A DNA stretch of 64,000 nucleotides from JAHIKV01 sp965195225 (GCA_965195225.1 CBDAFL010000060.1:1-64000), one strand, 5' to 3'. Positions 7,683 to 16,697 are shown, counted from the first letter of the stretch. The notes: generated by a model not told the origin, from the letters alone. Program-made: numbers and translations.

Positions 7683-9098
7683 TTACTCGGCCGGTAGATC
7701 GTCCCAGGGCGGACGCCAGAATGGCAACTGGGGGAACAGGGCGCAGCCCGCATCGTGCGCCAACGAAGTCGAACACTCCAGCCGCCCTTCGGCCACGGCC
7801 GCGTCCCAATCCAACTGTCCCAACACCAGCCGCGTGAAATCGACCTCGCTGAGCCGCAGGTAGCTCCGGCCAACCCGCCGCGAAGAAGCGAGGACGCCCT
7901 CGCGGCCAAGTTTCAACTGGTACTTCCGGCCTTCGACCAGCAGCCCTAGATCGAGGGGGCGCGGCAGGCAGGCCCCAACGGCGCGGCGGTCGAACTCGCC
8001 GCACAATCGCCGCAACAACCCCAATGGGTTGAGCAACCGTATCATGGATGTCTCGCCGTGTTCGGACGTCTCCGGATGACCAACGCCGTCCGCATCGTCA
8101 AAGACCCGGAACAACGGACTCGACGGCGGCGCGTGGAGCAGGACGCAACGTCGGCCGTGTTCGATGGCCTCGCCGCAACAGCGGGCCAACAACTCGACGG
8201 CCGCCCGTGGGCGGTCCGGTGCGACCATCAGCTCCAATATCTGCTCACCGCGAGTCGCCGCGTAGCCCACCACGCGCGTGCAGGTCTCGTCCATGTCCAG
8301 CAGTTCCGGTCCCTCCAAAGCCACGTAGAGTTGATCGTACGCGCGTCGGTCGAGCAGCCATTTCCAATATGCCTCGGTCCGCTCCAACGGCCCGTGGGCA
8401 GTGCAACCGACGATCGGCCCCCGGCGGAACTCCGGCCCATGCTCCGGCTCGGACGAATCCGTTCCGGTTGCCGGATGGAATTGCGATTGTAGTACGTTCT
8501 GGGCGTAAATACGCGCCAACGCCGGATATTCCCAACGAAGCAACGGTCGGACGTGAAAACGGCGGCGGCGAGGAATCATGCGGCGGTCCAAGAGTTGGGC
8601 AAGCAGTGCGCAAGCGTCGACGCGGTGATAACCGGCCGCTGCGCATACTGCCCAGCCGGCATGACGGAAAAAGCGGGGTATCGAGGTCCGAAGCACCCCC
8701 AGCAACACGCCGTCGGCCTCCATCCGGACCTCGGCGGCGCGAAGCAAATGGGCACCCAATCCTTGGCCGCGGTACTCCGCCGCGACGCCCAGCCAACCCA
8801 AACTCGCGATTGGAATCGTCGTCGGGCCAAAGTGCATTGTGCGATGGGAAACGTGAACGTGGGCCACGATCCGCCGCCACTGCCGCAAAAGCAGCCGATC
8901 GTGCGGCTCATAAAACGGATCGTCCAGCGAGGCCTGGAACTCGGCCGCCGACAGGCATTGAAACACGGATTGCAAAAAGAAATAGGTCGGCGCGTGGTCG
9001 GCCGCGTTAGCCCCGACCGCCGGCAATCGCACACGGCGGCGTGTCGCCCCCGACGATTGCAGCTTAGTAGACGATAATGAACCGGCTTGTCGTTCCAT
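7683..9098 (-). CDS. Eis-like GNAT acetyltransferase fused to an SCP2-like domain
   Basis: A 471-aa protein. The N-terminal GNAT domain (about residues 40-190) shows the acetyl-CoA loop GVAAEYRGQGLGAHLL. A second degenerate GNAT-like half follows, and the C-terminus (about 370-471) has a sterol-carrier-like fold with LDLGLLVEGRKYQLKLG. This three-part layout is that of the Eis (enhanced intracellular survival) family, which acetylates amines including aminoglycosides; the substrate here is unknown. ATG 9098 has AAAGGGA about 9 bases upstream. It is the last gene of a minus-strand pair with the Nif3-like gene, separated by a 7-bp-repeat element. Confidence 0.8.
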   Translation of the reverse strand: MERQAGSLSSTKLQSSGATRRRVRLPAVGANAADHAPTYFFLQSVFQCLSAAEFQASLDDPFYEPHDRLLLRQWRRIVAHVHVSHRTMHFGPTTIPIASLGWLGVAAEYRGQGLGAHLLRAAEVRMEADGVLLGVLRTSIPRFFRHAGWAVCAAAGYHRVDACALLAQLLDRRMIPRRRRFHVRPLLRWEYPALARIYAQNVLQSQFHPATGTDSSEPEHGPEFRRGPIVGCTAHGPLERTEAYWKWLLDRRAYDQLYVALEGPELLDMDETCTRVVGYAATRGEQILELMVAPDRPRAAVELLARCCGEAIEHGRRCVLLHAPPSSPLFRVFDDADGVGHPETSEHGETSMIRLLNPLGLLRRLCGEFDRRAVGACLPRPLDLGLLVEGRKYQLKLGREGVLASSRRVGRSYLRLSEVDFTRLVLGQLDWDAAVAEGRLECSTSLAHDAGCALFPQLPFWRPPWDDLPAE

Positions 9099-9176
9099 CG
9101 GTGCGAATCCCTTTCGCCAGCACCGACCACATCAGAGCATCTTTCAGCGGTTTTGTGAAGTAGCCCGGGAGGAATC

Positions 9177-9257
9177 AGGGATTGGGGATTGGAAGCTCAC
9201 GTCTCTGGAAAAACTGAACCACAGTGCTCTAATCCCTAATCCCCAATCCCTAGCCCC
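9177..9257. repeat. Inverted-arm heptamer element (AATCCCY)
   Basis: One arm at 9177-9192 (AGGGATTGGGGATTGG) faces an inverted arm at 9229-9257 built from units AATCCCT and AATCCCC, with about 36 bp between them. It fills the gap between the Nif3-like gene's stop and the GNAT gene's start. Confidence 0.8.
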
Positions 9258-9260
9258 TCC

Positions 9261-10043
9261 TCACCCCCACCGCAACGGGTCGCGCTCGCTGCGGCTGGCC
9301 CAAACCTCCACCTCCGGGAACCGGCTGCCAATCGACTCCGCCAGTCGCTCGACCGCGAACCGCTCGCTGGCAAAGTGGCCGGGCAACAACAGACCGATGC
9401 CCGCGGCTTCCGCTTCGAGACAGGTGTGAAACCGGGCCTCGCCAAGAACCATCGCGTTGCAGCCGTTTTCGCGGACGGCGCCAAGCAACTCGTCGGCCGC
9501 GCCGCAACCGACCGCCACCGTGCGGACCGACTGGTCCGGCCGGCCGACCATCTGCAACCACTCAATCCCAAGGAACCGCTTCAATCGCCCGGCAAGCTCT
9601 TCGAGCGGAATCGACTCGCCAAGCCGACCCCAACGGCCCGTCCCTTGGCCTTCCGGGTGCGGCGTTAAGGGGACAATCCCATGCAAGCCAAGCCCTTCGG
9701 CCAGACGTTGATTTATTCCCTCGCCGGATGAATCGAACGCCGTATGCGCGCTATACACCGCGACCCGCGCGGCGATCAGCTCCAGCAGCAATCGGCCGGA
9801 GGTGGTGTCGGCGGTCAGCCGCTTCGTGGCGATGAAGGGGATCGGATGATGGCTGACGATCAGGTCGGCGTCGGCCTCGACTGCCTCGGACGCGCTGGCC
9901 GGCGTGACCGTCAGGCAGGCCATCAATTTCCTGACCTCCCGGTTGCCGTCGCCGACCAACAGCCCGACGTTGTCCCACTCCTCGGCCAAACGTGCGGGGG
10001 CGAGTTGTTCGAGCAGCGCGGCGATTTGAGCGACCGTGGGCAT
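9261..10043 (-). CDS. Nif3-like dinuclear metal centre protein
   Basis: A 260-aa protein of usual family length. It has the N-terminal EEWDNVGLLVGD motif, the metal-ligand motif SHHP (in DADLIVSHHPIPF), SAHTAFD, and a C-terminal LGEARFHTCLEAEAAGIGLL segment supplying the remaining His and Glu ligands. These proteins form hexameric rings with two metal ions; proposed roles include GTP cyclohydrolase I-like activity, but none is settled. ATG 10043 is a good fit to the family's N-terminus. The gene reads away from the repeat-rich gap 10044-10492. Confidence 0.92.
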   Translation of the reverse strand: MPTVAQIAALLEQLAPARLAEEWDNVGLLVGDGNREVRKLMACLTVTPASASEAVEADADLIVSHHPIPFIATKRLTADTTSGRLLLELIAARVAVYSAHTAFDSSGEGINQRLAEGLGLHGIVPLTPHPEGQGTGRWGRLGESIPLEELAGRLKRFLGIEWLQMVGRPDQSVRTVAVGCGAADELLGAVRENGCNAMVLGEARFHTCLEAEAAGIGLLLPGHFASERFAVERLAESIGSRFPEVEVWASRSERDPLRWG

Positions 10044-10294
10044 GTGCGGGATCGAAGGGAAACAGGATTATCCGCAGAGCGGTCATTATAAACGGGGAGA
10101 CAAAAAGGGCAATGCGGCCGAGAAGCAGGGGTCGGTCCTTAGATTATTGTGCCCAAACGGAAAAATCGCGCCATCCCTCCCGTCAGCATAATAACACTAT
10201 AATCCAAGGACCAACCTCAGTCTTGCTCTTCGGACGTTATTTCTGTCCTATCTTTGAGGGTCGGGCAATTTGCCCTTTTGTAGTCGAATCTGGT

Positions 10295-10399
10295 GATCCG
10301 TCACGGTTGTATTTTTGAGTGTGGCGGGGCGGCTTGCCGACCAAGTTTTTGCCCCATTGTGCGATCCACGGCAACGGGCCGCAAGCGGCCCCGCTAAAC
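10295..10399. repeat. Dispersed ~105-bp repeat, copy 1
   Basis: It starts at GATCCGTCACGGTT, carries GTGTGGCGGGGCGGCTTGCC, and ends GCAAGCGGCCCCGCTAAAC. Copy 2 lies at 19883-19988. The ends can pair (GGGGCGGCTTGC with GCAAGCGGCCCC). No coding sequence was seen in the rest of 10044-10492. Confidence 0.75.
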
Positions 10400-10492
10400 A
10401 GTTTGAATGAGTTGTAGGAGGCGTCTCCAGACGCCGATTGGGAACTAAACGTCGAATCTCGTATCCTCGAATGTAACGAAAGGACAAGTCTC

Positions 10493-11080
10493 ATGAACGC
10501 TGAAGGCAAATGCGACACAGGTTGTGCATTACTGGAGCAAGAGTTCCGCCATCTGCGGTCGGATTGGTGGTGGCTGTTGATGTACGGCATTCTGTTGGTG
10601 GTCTGCGGGGCGGCCGCGATAATCTTCCCGGCGCTGACTTCCGTGGCCGCGATGGTGGTCTTGGGAGTAGTGCTGATGATCGCCGGCGTGGCCACGATCA
10701 TCCAGGCGTTTTGGGCGGGCAAGTGGAGCGGTATGTTGGGCCAAATCCTCATAGGAATCCTTTACCTGGTCGTGGGGATCATGATTAAGGACACCCCCAT
10801 CCGTTCCGCCTTGGCGATGACCTTCATCATCGCCGCTTTCTTTATCATCGGTGGCGGATTTCGTATCGTCTCCTCGCTGCTGGTCCGCTACCCGTATTGG
10901 GGCTGGTCGCTGTTGAACGGCATCATCACGTTCCTGCTGGGCGTGATTATCTACCGACACTTTCCAGAAACCGCGTTGTGGGTACTCGGATTGCTGGTCG
11001 GGTTGGAGCTGCTCTTCCACGGTTGGACGTGGATCGTGCTCTCGCTGGCGATTAAGAAGCTGCCCGAAAAGGCGACCTAA
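10493..11080 (+). CDS. HdeD-family (DUF308) membrane protein
   Basis: A 195-aa protein with six predicted membrane segments, for example WWLLMYGILLVVCGAAAI and LGVVLMIAGVATIIQAF, then four more to the C-terminus. This is the HdeD/DUF308 pattern of two sets of three helices; in enterics HdeD aids acid resistance, but the mechanism is unclear. ATG 10493 follows GAAAGGAC. The gene stands alone and is followed by a strong rho-independent terminator at 11110-11141. Confidence 0.88.
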   Translation: MNAEGKCDTGCALLEQEFRHLRSDWWWLLMYGILLVVCGAAAIIFPALTSVAAMVVLGVVLMIAGVATIIQAFWAGKWSGMLGQILIGILYLVVGIMIKDTPIRSALAMTFIIAAFFIIGGGFRIVSSLLVRYPYWGWSLLNGIITFLLGVIIYRHFPETALWVLGLLVGLELLFHGWTWIVLSLAIKKLPEKAT

Positions 11081-11109
11081 GTCAGACGTTAGATACCGTA
11101 TTGGAAATC

Positions 11110-11141
11110 AAGCCCACCCGTTGCGACGGGTGGGCTTTTTT
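11110..11141 (+). terminator. Rho-independent terminator after hdeD-like gene
   Basis: The stem AGCCCACCCG / CGGGTGGGCT with a TTGCGA-type loop is followed by six T. The run of A needed for the other direction is poor, so it mainly serves the plus strand. Confidence 0.92.
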
Positions 11142-11198
11142 ATGGTGTTAACGCCGACAGCGTGAAAGTGGCGGCAAGCCGCCGTACTCCAAAGCACG

Positions 11199-12200
11199 TT
11201 ATGGTTGCAGGATTCTCGCCCGGAGTTGCTCCCGCTGCTGCTTCTGAGTATCGGGATCGGCGGCCGGATCGACGTCGATTGGCCCGCCCAGCAAAAGGAT
11301 GAGTTGCCGGGCGGCCGTTTTCCGGCTTTCCGGTTCCGGACGAGCGAGCAGGGCCAGCCAAACCGCCGGGTCGCCGGCCAGCCTCTCCGCGACTTCCTCG
11401 GCCAAGTCGTCCTTGTCCTCTGCGCCGACGGCTTCCAAAATCCTGCGGATGCGGAACCGTTGCTCAGCGTCGAGCCGGTCGAAGTCCAGTTGGCGGAGAT
11501 AACCGATAGCGGCCGAGCCGTCGGCCCGCAACGCCCGATCGGCCGCCTCGCGTTTGGCGAACCGCTGGTCGCCGAGTTGTTCGACCAGCGAGTCCCAGCG
11601 GCGGCGGCGCTTGACGATTTCCTCGCTTGCCCCATGCAGCAGTTTGTCCTCGATACCCGCGGCCGTCTCGGCAATTTTCCAATCCGGGCGCAATATTTTC
11701 AGCAGGGGTAAAAGATGCTTTCCGCACTCCTTTTGCCGGATAATCAGGAGCAGCCATAATTCATTGGCGGAGAAGGTCTGCTTCCGCGGGCCATCGCCGA
11801 TGGAGAATGTGATTTTTTCACGGGGATTCTGGCGGTATTCCAGGGGGACGATCGCGGATTGCCCGCGCGGCGCGCGGCTGATGGAGACCACGTCGCCGTC
11901 GCCGGAGACGGATACTTTCAGCGACTCGTCCTTGGCGGTACGTTCGTATGTCAGATGCAGCCGTCCATTCTGATTGCGGGTGCGGAACGATTCTTTCACC
12001 GAGTCGCCGCTGGAGTTTAAACTCACCTGGGCTAAGCGCGTCCATTTTAGGCGGACGCGGCCATCGACAACGGCGAACCGCATATACTTGCTTCGAGATC
12101 GCATCGTTTTGGAAAGCAGCGATTCCTGCGCCCGCGCCTCGCCGACCGCCAACAGCCCGAGCAATACCACCGCGATCGCTTTAGTTCCGGTAGTTCTCAT
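11199..12200 (-). CDS. Secreted protein with HEAT-like helical repeats
   Basis: A 333-aa product with a signal peptide (AIAVVLLGLLAVGEARA, cleavage before QES). The middle is beta-rich (SVSGDGDVVSISRAPRG). From about residue 200 it has degenerate HEAT-like repeats (LGDQRFAKREAADRALRADG, then LDFDRLDAEQRFRIRRILEA). Planctomycetes often use such repeats in secreted proteins, and the role is unknown. It starts 3 bp after the stop of the DedA gene, so the two are co-transcribed and probably coupled. Confidence 0.72.
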   Translation of the reverse strand: MRTTGTKAIAVVLLGLLAVGEARAQESLLSKTMRSRSKYMRFAVVDGRVRLKWTRLAQVSLNSSGDSVKESFRTRNQNGRLHLTYERTAKDESLKVSVSGDGDVVSISRAPRGQSAIVPLEYRQNPREKITFSIGDGPRKQTFSANELWLLLIIRQKECGKHLLPLLKILRPDWKIAETAAGIEDKLLHGASEEIVKRRRRWDSLVEQLGDQRFAKREAADRALRADGSAAIGYLRQLDFDRLDAEQRFRIRRILEAVGAEDKDDLAEEVAERLAGDPAVWLALLARPEPESRKTAARQLILLLGGPIDVDPAADPDTQKQQREQLRARILQP

Positions 12201-12203
12201 GAT

Positions 12204-12887
12204 TCATATTACCTCGCTGATTTCATTGACTTCATCGACGTGCGATTCGGACTCGATCGACGGGGCGGGAACGTCTTCTTCCCGATGTTCGTCGTCCGTA
12301 GCGGCCGGTTTTCGACGGTGACGCCGCCACAAATATCCGGCGAGGCACCCTAGTCCAATCACCACCACGATGGTCAACCCAACCTCGGCTTGGCGGATCA
12401 AGTCGGTAATGTGCCGGCCGAAGAGATACGCCAGCCAGAAGAAGGTACCCACCACGGCCGTCGCGCAGATCAAGTCGATCAAGAAAAACCGTCGAAAAGG
12501 AACCCGCATAATGCCCGCCGTCAGGTAGACCGGCGACCGCAATCCGACCAGAAACCTCGCCACGAAAAAGACCTTCAGTCCGTGCCGTTGGAACATTGTC
12601 TCGATTTGCGCCTCGCGCTGTGGTGTAACCCACCGCGCCCAGCGGGGATGCTCGCGCAACACGCCGCGGCCGAAGTGGAAACCGATCCAGTACATGATCG
12701 AATCGCCCACGATGGCCCCAAACAGACAGCAAGCGAACGCCAGCGACGGATCGAGCTTCCCATTCGCGGAAAGAATCCCCGCCGTGATAATGGGAACTTC
12801 TTCGGGAATGGGCAGCCCCGATCCGGTCAGGATCAACACGAGTGTGATCGCCAGGTACGAGCCGTGTTCCAGCAGAATTTCGGTCAT
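12204..12887 (-). CDS. DedA-family membrane protein (VTT domain)
   Basis: A 227-aa protein with the DedA layout: an N-terminal helix, the re-entrant motif SGLPIPEEVPIITAG, then FHFGRGVLREHPRWARW and FVARFLVGLRSPVYLTAGI, and two C-terminal membrane segments. The family moves undecaprenyl phosphate or phospholipids across the inner membrane. The C-terminal 35 residues are charged and probably cytoplasmic. It is the first gene of a two-gene operon with the HEAT-like secreted protein. Confidence 0.92.
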   Translation of the reverse strand: MTEILLEHGSYLAITLVLILTGSGLPIPEEVPIITAGILSANGKLDPSLAFACCLFGAIVGDSIMYWIGFHFGRGVLREHPRWARWVTPQREAQIETMFQRHGLKVFFVARFLVGLRSPVYLTAGIMRVPFRRFFLIDLICATAVVGTFFWLAYLFGRHITDLIRQAEVGLTIVVVIGLGCLAGYLWRRHRRKPAATDDEHREEDVPAPSIESESHVDEVNEISEVI

Positions 12888-12977
12888 CTTATCCGCTTTG
12901 TCCGCGCGGGGGGGTCTTGGAACGAGTACCGTCGCGTGCCCATTTTACCGCCGATGGAGTGGCGGCACAACCGAAAA

Positions 12978-13030
12978 GTAGGCCGGGTTGCAACCCGGCG
13001 AACATTCCGCCGGGTCACGACCCGGCCTAC
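12978..13030. repeat. Inverted repeat GTAGGCCGGGTTGCAACCCG, copy 1
   Basis: An outer inverted repeat beginning GTAGGCCGGGT holds two internal palindromes (CCGGGTTGCAACCCGG and CCGGGTCACGACCCGG). It is near-identical to 55432-55485. It ends 3 bp before the stop codon of the ApbE gene and could serve as its transcript end. Confidence 0.85.
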
Positions 13031-13033
13031 CTG

Positions 13034-14026
13034 CTACAGCGACAGTTCGCTTTCGTCGAGGCCCGCCGAAAAAAACTCCGCGTCCGCGCCGCGATGACCA
13101 GGGCAAACCATGACCATGCCGATTTCCGGGTGCGTCTGACAATAGGCCAGCGAGTCGGCGGAACCCATTACGTGGAAGGCCGTCGATAGGGCGTCGGCCA
13201 ACGCGGCGGTCGGCGCCACGACCGTCGTCGAGAGCACTCCGTCGGCGGGCCAGCCGGTGCGCGGATCGAGAACGTGGCCGTAGCGCCGCCCGCGATGACG
13301 GAACGATTGGAACTGCGACGCGGAAGTGCCCAACGCCCGATCGTGGAGCCGTACGATTCCCAGCCGTCGGCCCGGCCGCCGTGGGTCGGAGATACCGATC
13401 TCCCAGGGGCGTTGCCCGGTTTGATCCTTTTCGGGCGGTCCCCGCTCGACGAAGCCCCGGGCGAGTACGCTGCTCTGTCCGCCGTGGAGCAGGAAGTCTT
13501 CCATACCAGACTCGAGCAGCCACCGGCCGCATGTGTCCAGGGCATATCCCTTGCCGATGCTGCCGAGGCTGATTCGCACGCCCGGCGAGCGGAAATGGAT
13601 CGTTCGCCGATCGGAATCCAACTCCAGCAGGTGAGAGCCGACGTGCGATCGGGCCTCGGCCAGTTGGTCGTCGGAGGGGATTTTGCCGGCCCGACGCGCG
13701 AAACCCCATGCCTCCCAGAGCGGCGCGGAGGTGATGTCGTAGGCCCCACCGGTCTGTTCGTGGAGCCTCGTTGCCAAAGCGAGCAGGTCGAACAACCACG
13801 GTTCGACTTCGACCGGCGCATGGGCCGCCGATTGATTGATTACGCCGATCAGGCTCGTCGGCTGAAAAAAAGACAACTGCTTTTCCAGCGTATCGACCAG
13901 ACCGAGCGATTCGATGGCCAGTTGCGTGCCGTCCTCGCACCGCGCAGCCGGAAAACAGACCTCGAACGGACAGGCCATCGCCCGGCGCGAGACGCGAATC
14001 AGCGGATCGTGTTTTTCTCGGACCAT
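13034..14026 (-). CDS. apbE: FAD:protein FMN transferase, ApbE family
   Basis: A 330-aa protein covering the ApbE fold. It shows SLGSIGKGYALD for FAD binding, GTSASQ, the HVLDPRTGWPADG motif and an ALADALSTAFHVMG segment that supplies the Mg ligands. ApbE transfers FMN to a Thr of target proteins such as Rnf or Nqr subunits. No lipobox or signal peptide is visible (the N-terminus is MVREKHDPLIRVSRR), so this one may be cytoplasmic. The ferredoxin gene 85 bp upstream on the same strand fits a role in redox-protein maturation, but a terminator lies between them. Confidence 0.9.
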   Translation of the reverse strand: MVREKHDPLIRVSRRAMACPFEVCFPAARCEDGTQLAIESLGLVDTLEKQLSFFQPTSLIGVINQSAAHAPVEVEPWLFDLLALATRLHEQTGGAYDITSAPLWEAWGFARRAGKIPSDDQLAEARSHVGSHLLELDSDRRTIHFRSPGVRISLGSIGKGYALDTCGRWLLESGMEDFLLHGGQSSVLARGFVERGPPEKDQTGQRPWEIGISDPRRPGRRLGIVRLHDRALGTSASQFQSFRHRGRRYGHVLDPRTGWPADGVLSTTVVAPTAALADALSTAFHVMGSADSLAYCQTHPEIGMVMVCPGHRGADAEFFSAGLDESELSL

Positions 14027-14035
14027 GCCGGCACG

Positions 14036-14065
14036 AAAAGCCTACCCGTTGCATAGGATAGGCTT
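14036..14065 (-). terminator. Rho-independent terminator after ferredoxin gene
   Basis: On the minus strand AAGCCTATCC pairs with GGGTAGGCTT around an 8-base loop and is followed by T residues. It lies between the ferredoxin stop and the ApbE start. Confidence 0.7.
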
Positions 14066-14110
14066 GGGTGACGAAACAAAATCTCTCGGCCAAGGCGCCC
14101 GGCGCCGAGA

Positions 14111-14284
14111 TCATTCGAGAGTGATAGCTTCCACGGGGCACGCGTCAATGCACGCGCCACAGTCGCTGCAAGTATCCGCATCGATGACCGCGAGGTCGTC
14201 TTTCATTTCGATCGCTTCCACCGGACAAGAATCCACGCACGATTCGCAACCGGTGCATTTCTCAGAGTCAACTACTGCTGGCAT
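14111..14284 (-). CDS. 2[4Fe-4S] ferredoxin (57 aa)
   Basis: ATG 14284 opens a 57-residue frame with two cluster motifs: CTGCESCVDSCP (residues about 10-21) and CSDCGACIDACP (about 39-50). Each is CxxCxxCxxxCP, and both are followed by VEAI. This is the classical small bacterial ferredoxin with two cubane clusters and internal duplication; it carries low-potential electrons. GGGAGATG lies just upstream as a ribosome site. It has its own terminator at 14036-14065. Confidence 0.96.
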   Translation of the reverse strand: MPAVVDSEKCTGCESCVDSCPVEAIEMKDDLAVIDADTCSDCGACIDACPVEAITLE

Positions 14285-14535
14285 TAAACATCTCCCAAAA
14301 ACAGAAACTAACAGTCCAATTATTTCCCGTACAAAGCCGGGGCAAAAGCCATGCCTCCGGCATAACGCCGCGTCCCCGCCATACGTGGGGCAAGAAGACG
14401 CAAAGCGGTTTTTACCTTACATTATCGTCAAATTGCGTCAAGGGGATCAGCCGCCAAGTTTTTCGGTCGCAGGGCGTGGTGGAAAAGCAAAGAAAAAAAC
14501 AGTTCCGATACCTTTTTTCGCCTGTTGTTGCTGTA

Positions 14536-15381
14536 TTAAATAGCCGCCAGTACGCCGTGGACGTAGCCGACCGACTCGGCCAGCCCCGGCAGGGGATCGT
14601 TGCCATCCTTATCGTACTCGAAAGAGACGATGCCCGGATAACGGATCAACAGCAGCGTGCGGAGGAACTCGGGGAGATCGATCACTCCGCGACCCGCCTC
14701 GACGCACCTGCCCTCCGCCGTGGCCGCCGTCACGTCCTTGATATGCACGTCCAGCAGCCGGTCGGCAAACTGCTCGGCGGCGCGGCTGGGGTTGATTCCG
14801 CTACGGATCGTGTGGCCGATGTCGATGCACAAGCCAAGACGGGAGTCGAAAGGCTTGATTTTTTTGTAAGCCACTTCGGGCGTGGGATAGAGTTTGTCGC
14901 CCGGCCCGTGGTTGTGGATGGCCACGCAGATGTTGTATTGCTTGATCTTCTCGTTGACCATCGGGAGCATGTCGTAGGCCGGCACTCCGACGATGATCTT
15001 CATTCCCGCGGCCTTTGCGTAGTCGAACGCCTGCTCGACCTCGGCCGGTTTGAACATGTTGACGACTCCGCAGCCGTAGAGGTCGATACCCGCCGCTTTC
15101 ACCTTTGCCGCGGCCTGGGCGATTTGCTCGGGGGCACCGTCCAACGGCAAGTGAAAGCTTTTCAAGCAGAGGTATTTCAGCCCGAGACGGTTGGCGATTT
15201 TCAACGTCTCGTCGAACGACAGCTTTCGCGTCGAATACGAGGCCAAGCCCAGTCGGAAAGTACACTCAGTATTCTTCTTGTCGGATTTTTCGGTGTTCTT
15301 CGCGGCGAAACCGTTTTTTGTCGCCAACGATGCTGCCGCTCCGGCGCCGGCCCATTGCATGAATTGTCGTCTGGTAGGCAT
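14536..15381 (-). CDS. Sugar phosphate isomerase/epimerase-like protein with Tat-type leader
   Basis: The start at 15381 follows AGGAG and gives 281 aa. The N-terminus MPTRRQFMQWAGAGAAASLA is a twin-arginine-type signal, so the protein is probably exported. The rest is an AP-endonuclease-2-like TIM barrel: SYSTRKLSFDETLKIANRLG, YGCGVVNMFKPAEVEQAFDY, VAIHNHGPGD and LCIDIGHTIRSG, with His, Asp and Glu metal ligands in the usual places. Such planctomycete proteins probably isomerise or epimerise sugars. The YjbQ gene lies 24 bp upstream, so the two are likely co-transcribed. Confidence 0.88.
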   Translation of the reverse strand: MPTRRQFMQWAGAGAAASLATKNGFAAKNTEKSDKKNTECTFRLGLASYSTRKLSFDETLKIANRLGLKYLCLKSFHLPLDGAPEQIAQAAAKVKAAGIDLYGCGVVNMFKPAEVEQAFDYAKAAGMKIIVGVPAYDMLPMVNEKIKQYNICVAIHNHGPGDKLYPTPEVAYKKIKPFDSRLGLCIDIGHTIRSGINPSRAAEQFADRLLDVHIKDVTAATAEGRCVEAGRGVIDLPEFLRTLLLIRYPGIVSFEYDKDGNDPLPGLAESVGYVHGVLAAI

Positions 15382-15404
15382 GTTTTTCTCCTGGTGTGAC
15401 GCCT

Positions 15405-15827
15405 CTATTCCCCAATCACTTTCACCAGCACGCGCTTTGGGCGGCGACCGTCGAACTCGCCGTAAAATATCTGCTCCCAGGGGCCAAAGTCCAACTTGCC
15501 GCCGGTGACGGCCACGACCACCTCGCGGCCCATGATCTGCCGCTTGTGATGGGCGTCGCCGTTGTCCTCGCCGGTGCGGTTGTGGTGGTAGGTTTTCGGC
15601 GACGGATCGTGGGGGGCCAACTTCTCCAGCCACCGCTTGTAGTCGTCGTGTAGACCCGGCTCGTCGTCGTTGATAAACACCGACGCGGTAATGTGCATGG
15701 CGTTGCACAAAAGGAGGCCCTCGCGGACGCCGCTACGTTCCAAAACGTCCTCGACCTGGGCGGTGATGTTGGCGAAATCCATCCTCTGGGGAACGCTGAA
15801 CGTCAGATATTCGGTGTGGGATTTCAT
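15405..15827 (-). CDS. YjbQ family protein (UPF0047, secondary thiamine-phosphate synthase)
   Basis: Start 15827 is preferred over upstream possibilities because GAGGAG lies before it; this gives 140 aa, the usual family length. Family marks are NAMHITASVFINDDEPGLH, GDAHHKRQIMG and WEQIFYGEFDG. The E. coli member has weak thiamine-phosphate synthase activity, but the true role is uncertain. It is the first gene of a pair with the sugar isomerase-like gene. Confidence 0.92.
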   Translation of the reverse strand: MKSHTEYLTFSVPQRMDFANITAQVEDVLERSGVREGLLLCNAMHITASVFINDDEPGLHDDYKRWLEKLAPHDPSPKTYHHNRTGEDNGDAHHKRQIMGREVVVAVTGGKLDFGPWEQIFYGEFDGRRPKRVLVKVIGE

Positions 15828-15941
15828 GGGGCGGAATTCTCCTCGATGGTCGGTGCCGATTCTAACACCAGCTTGACGCAACCACAACTCCTTGCCTCCC
15901 GCGACCGCGGGGCGTTCCCGCAAATACTTTTTTGGGGGGGC

Positions 15942-15969
15942 TTGACGAATCCGCGCGAGACACTAAATT
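15942..15969 (+). promoter_or_regulatory. Candidate sigma-70 promoter for the ferritin-like gene
   Basis: TTGACG at 15942-15947 and TAAATT at 15964-15969 are separated by 16 bp. A start near 15976 would give a leader of about 50 nt before ATG 16029. Confidence 0.5.
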
Positions 15970-16028
15970 GACCGATGAGCGTATGCTTCAGAAGAATGGT
16001 TTGTCTCCTGCTGTTCGAGGGGTAGAAC

Positions 16029-16697
16029 ATGTTAGGGGTAATTCGCGCTCGGGATGTGTTGTTCCATCCGTTTACAACGATCCACTGTTTCGGCTGGCAG
16101 ACGTTTTTTCGTGCCCTCCGGGCGAGTTCGGAGCAAACGTTTCTGTCGTTGCTGGGCGAAACGAACTTCTTCAGGTCCGCCGACTCCGAGGCGGTTTCCA
16201 TCGTCCGGCGGTGCATCGATCTGGAGTTGCAGGCCAAGCGAATATATGAAACCCTGACCGAGATTACCGCCCGGACGCCGGCAATGGCGGAGTTTTTCGC
16301 CATTTTGGCCCAGCAAGAGCAAGAACATGCCGACCTGCTGAAGCTGTGCTTGGCCGCATCGCGGCGAAGCGGCTGGAAGCTCGGCCTTTTCGACCCGTGG
16401 CGCGACTATCTGCCCCGCTTGGAACAACAGATGCGCGAGGCGGAATACTCCGCCTCCGCGGTCGAGGGTGCCGACGATGCCTTGCGGCTGGTGGTGTGGA
16501 TCGAATCCTCGGAGATCAACCTGGTTTTTCGCGGGGTGATCGCCGCCAGCAATTCGGCCTTCACCAAGCGGCTCGGCCCGTTTCGGAACGCCGTCGAAAC
16601 GCACGTTGACTTCATCGTCACCGAAATATCCCGGTTGGCGCCCAATCTGACGATGGTATCGCGGGAACTGCGGACCAGATTTTCGCACTCGGCTTGA
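16029..16697 (+). CDS. Ferritin-like (rubrerythrin-type) helical protein
   Basis: A 222-aa protein. ATG 16029 follows GAGGGGT. Residues about 55-160 show two helices with spaced acidic metal ligands: CIDLELQAKRIYETL and FFAILAQQEQEHADLLKLC (the ExxH mark). A later WIESSEINLVF helix may complete a four-helix bundle. There is no rubredoxin tail. The first 50 residues (HPFTTIHCFGWQTFFRALR) are not recognised. A role in iron handling or peroxide defence is inferred from the fold only. Confidence 0.72.
   Translation: MLGVIRARDVLFHPFTTIHCFGWQTFFRALRASSEQTFLSLLGETNFFRSADSEAVSIVRRCIDLELQAKRIYETLTEITARTPAMAEFFAILAQQEQEHADLLKLCLAASRRSGWKLGLFDPWRDYLPRLEQQMREAEYSASAVEGADDALRLVVWIESSEINLVFRGVIAASNSAFTKRLGPFRNAVETHVDFIVTEISRLAPNLTMVSRELRTRFSHSA

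Noticed and set aside
8048..9010. A 320-aa open frame on the plus strand
   Set aside because: It is antisense to the GNAT/SCP2 gene, and its composition is Arg/Pro-rich shadow sequence.
12945..14141. A 398-aa open frame on the minus strand in a different register from ApbE
   Set aside because: It is a frame shadow of the ApbE gene.
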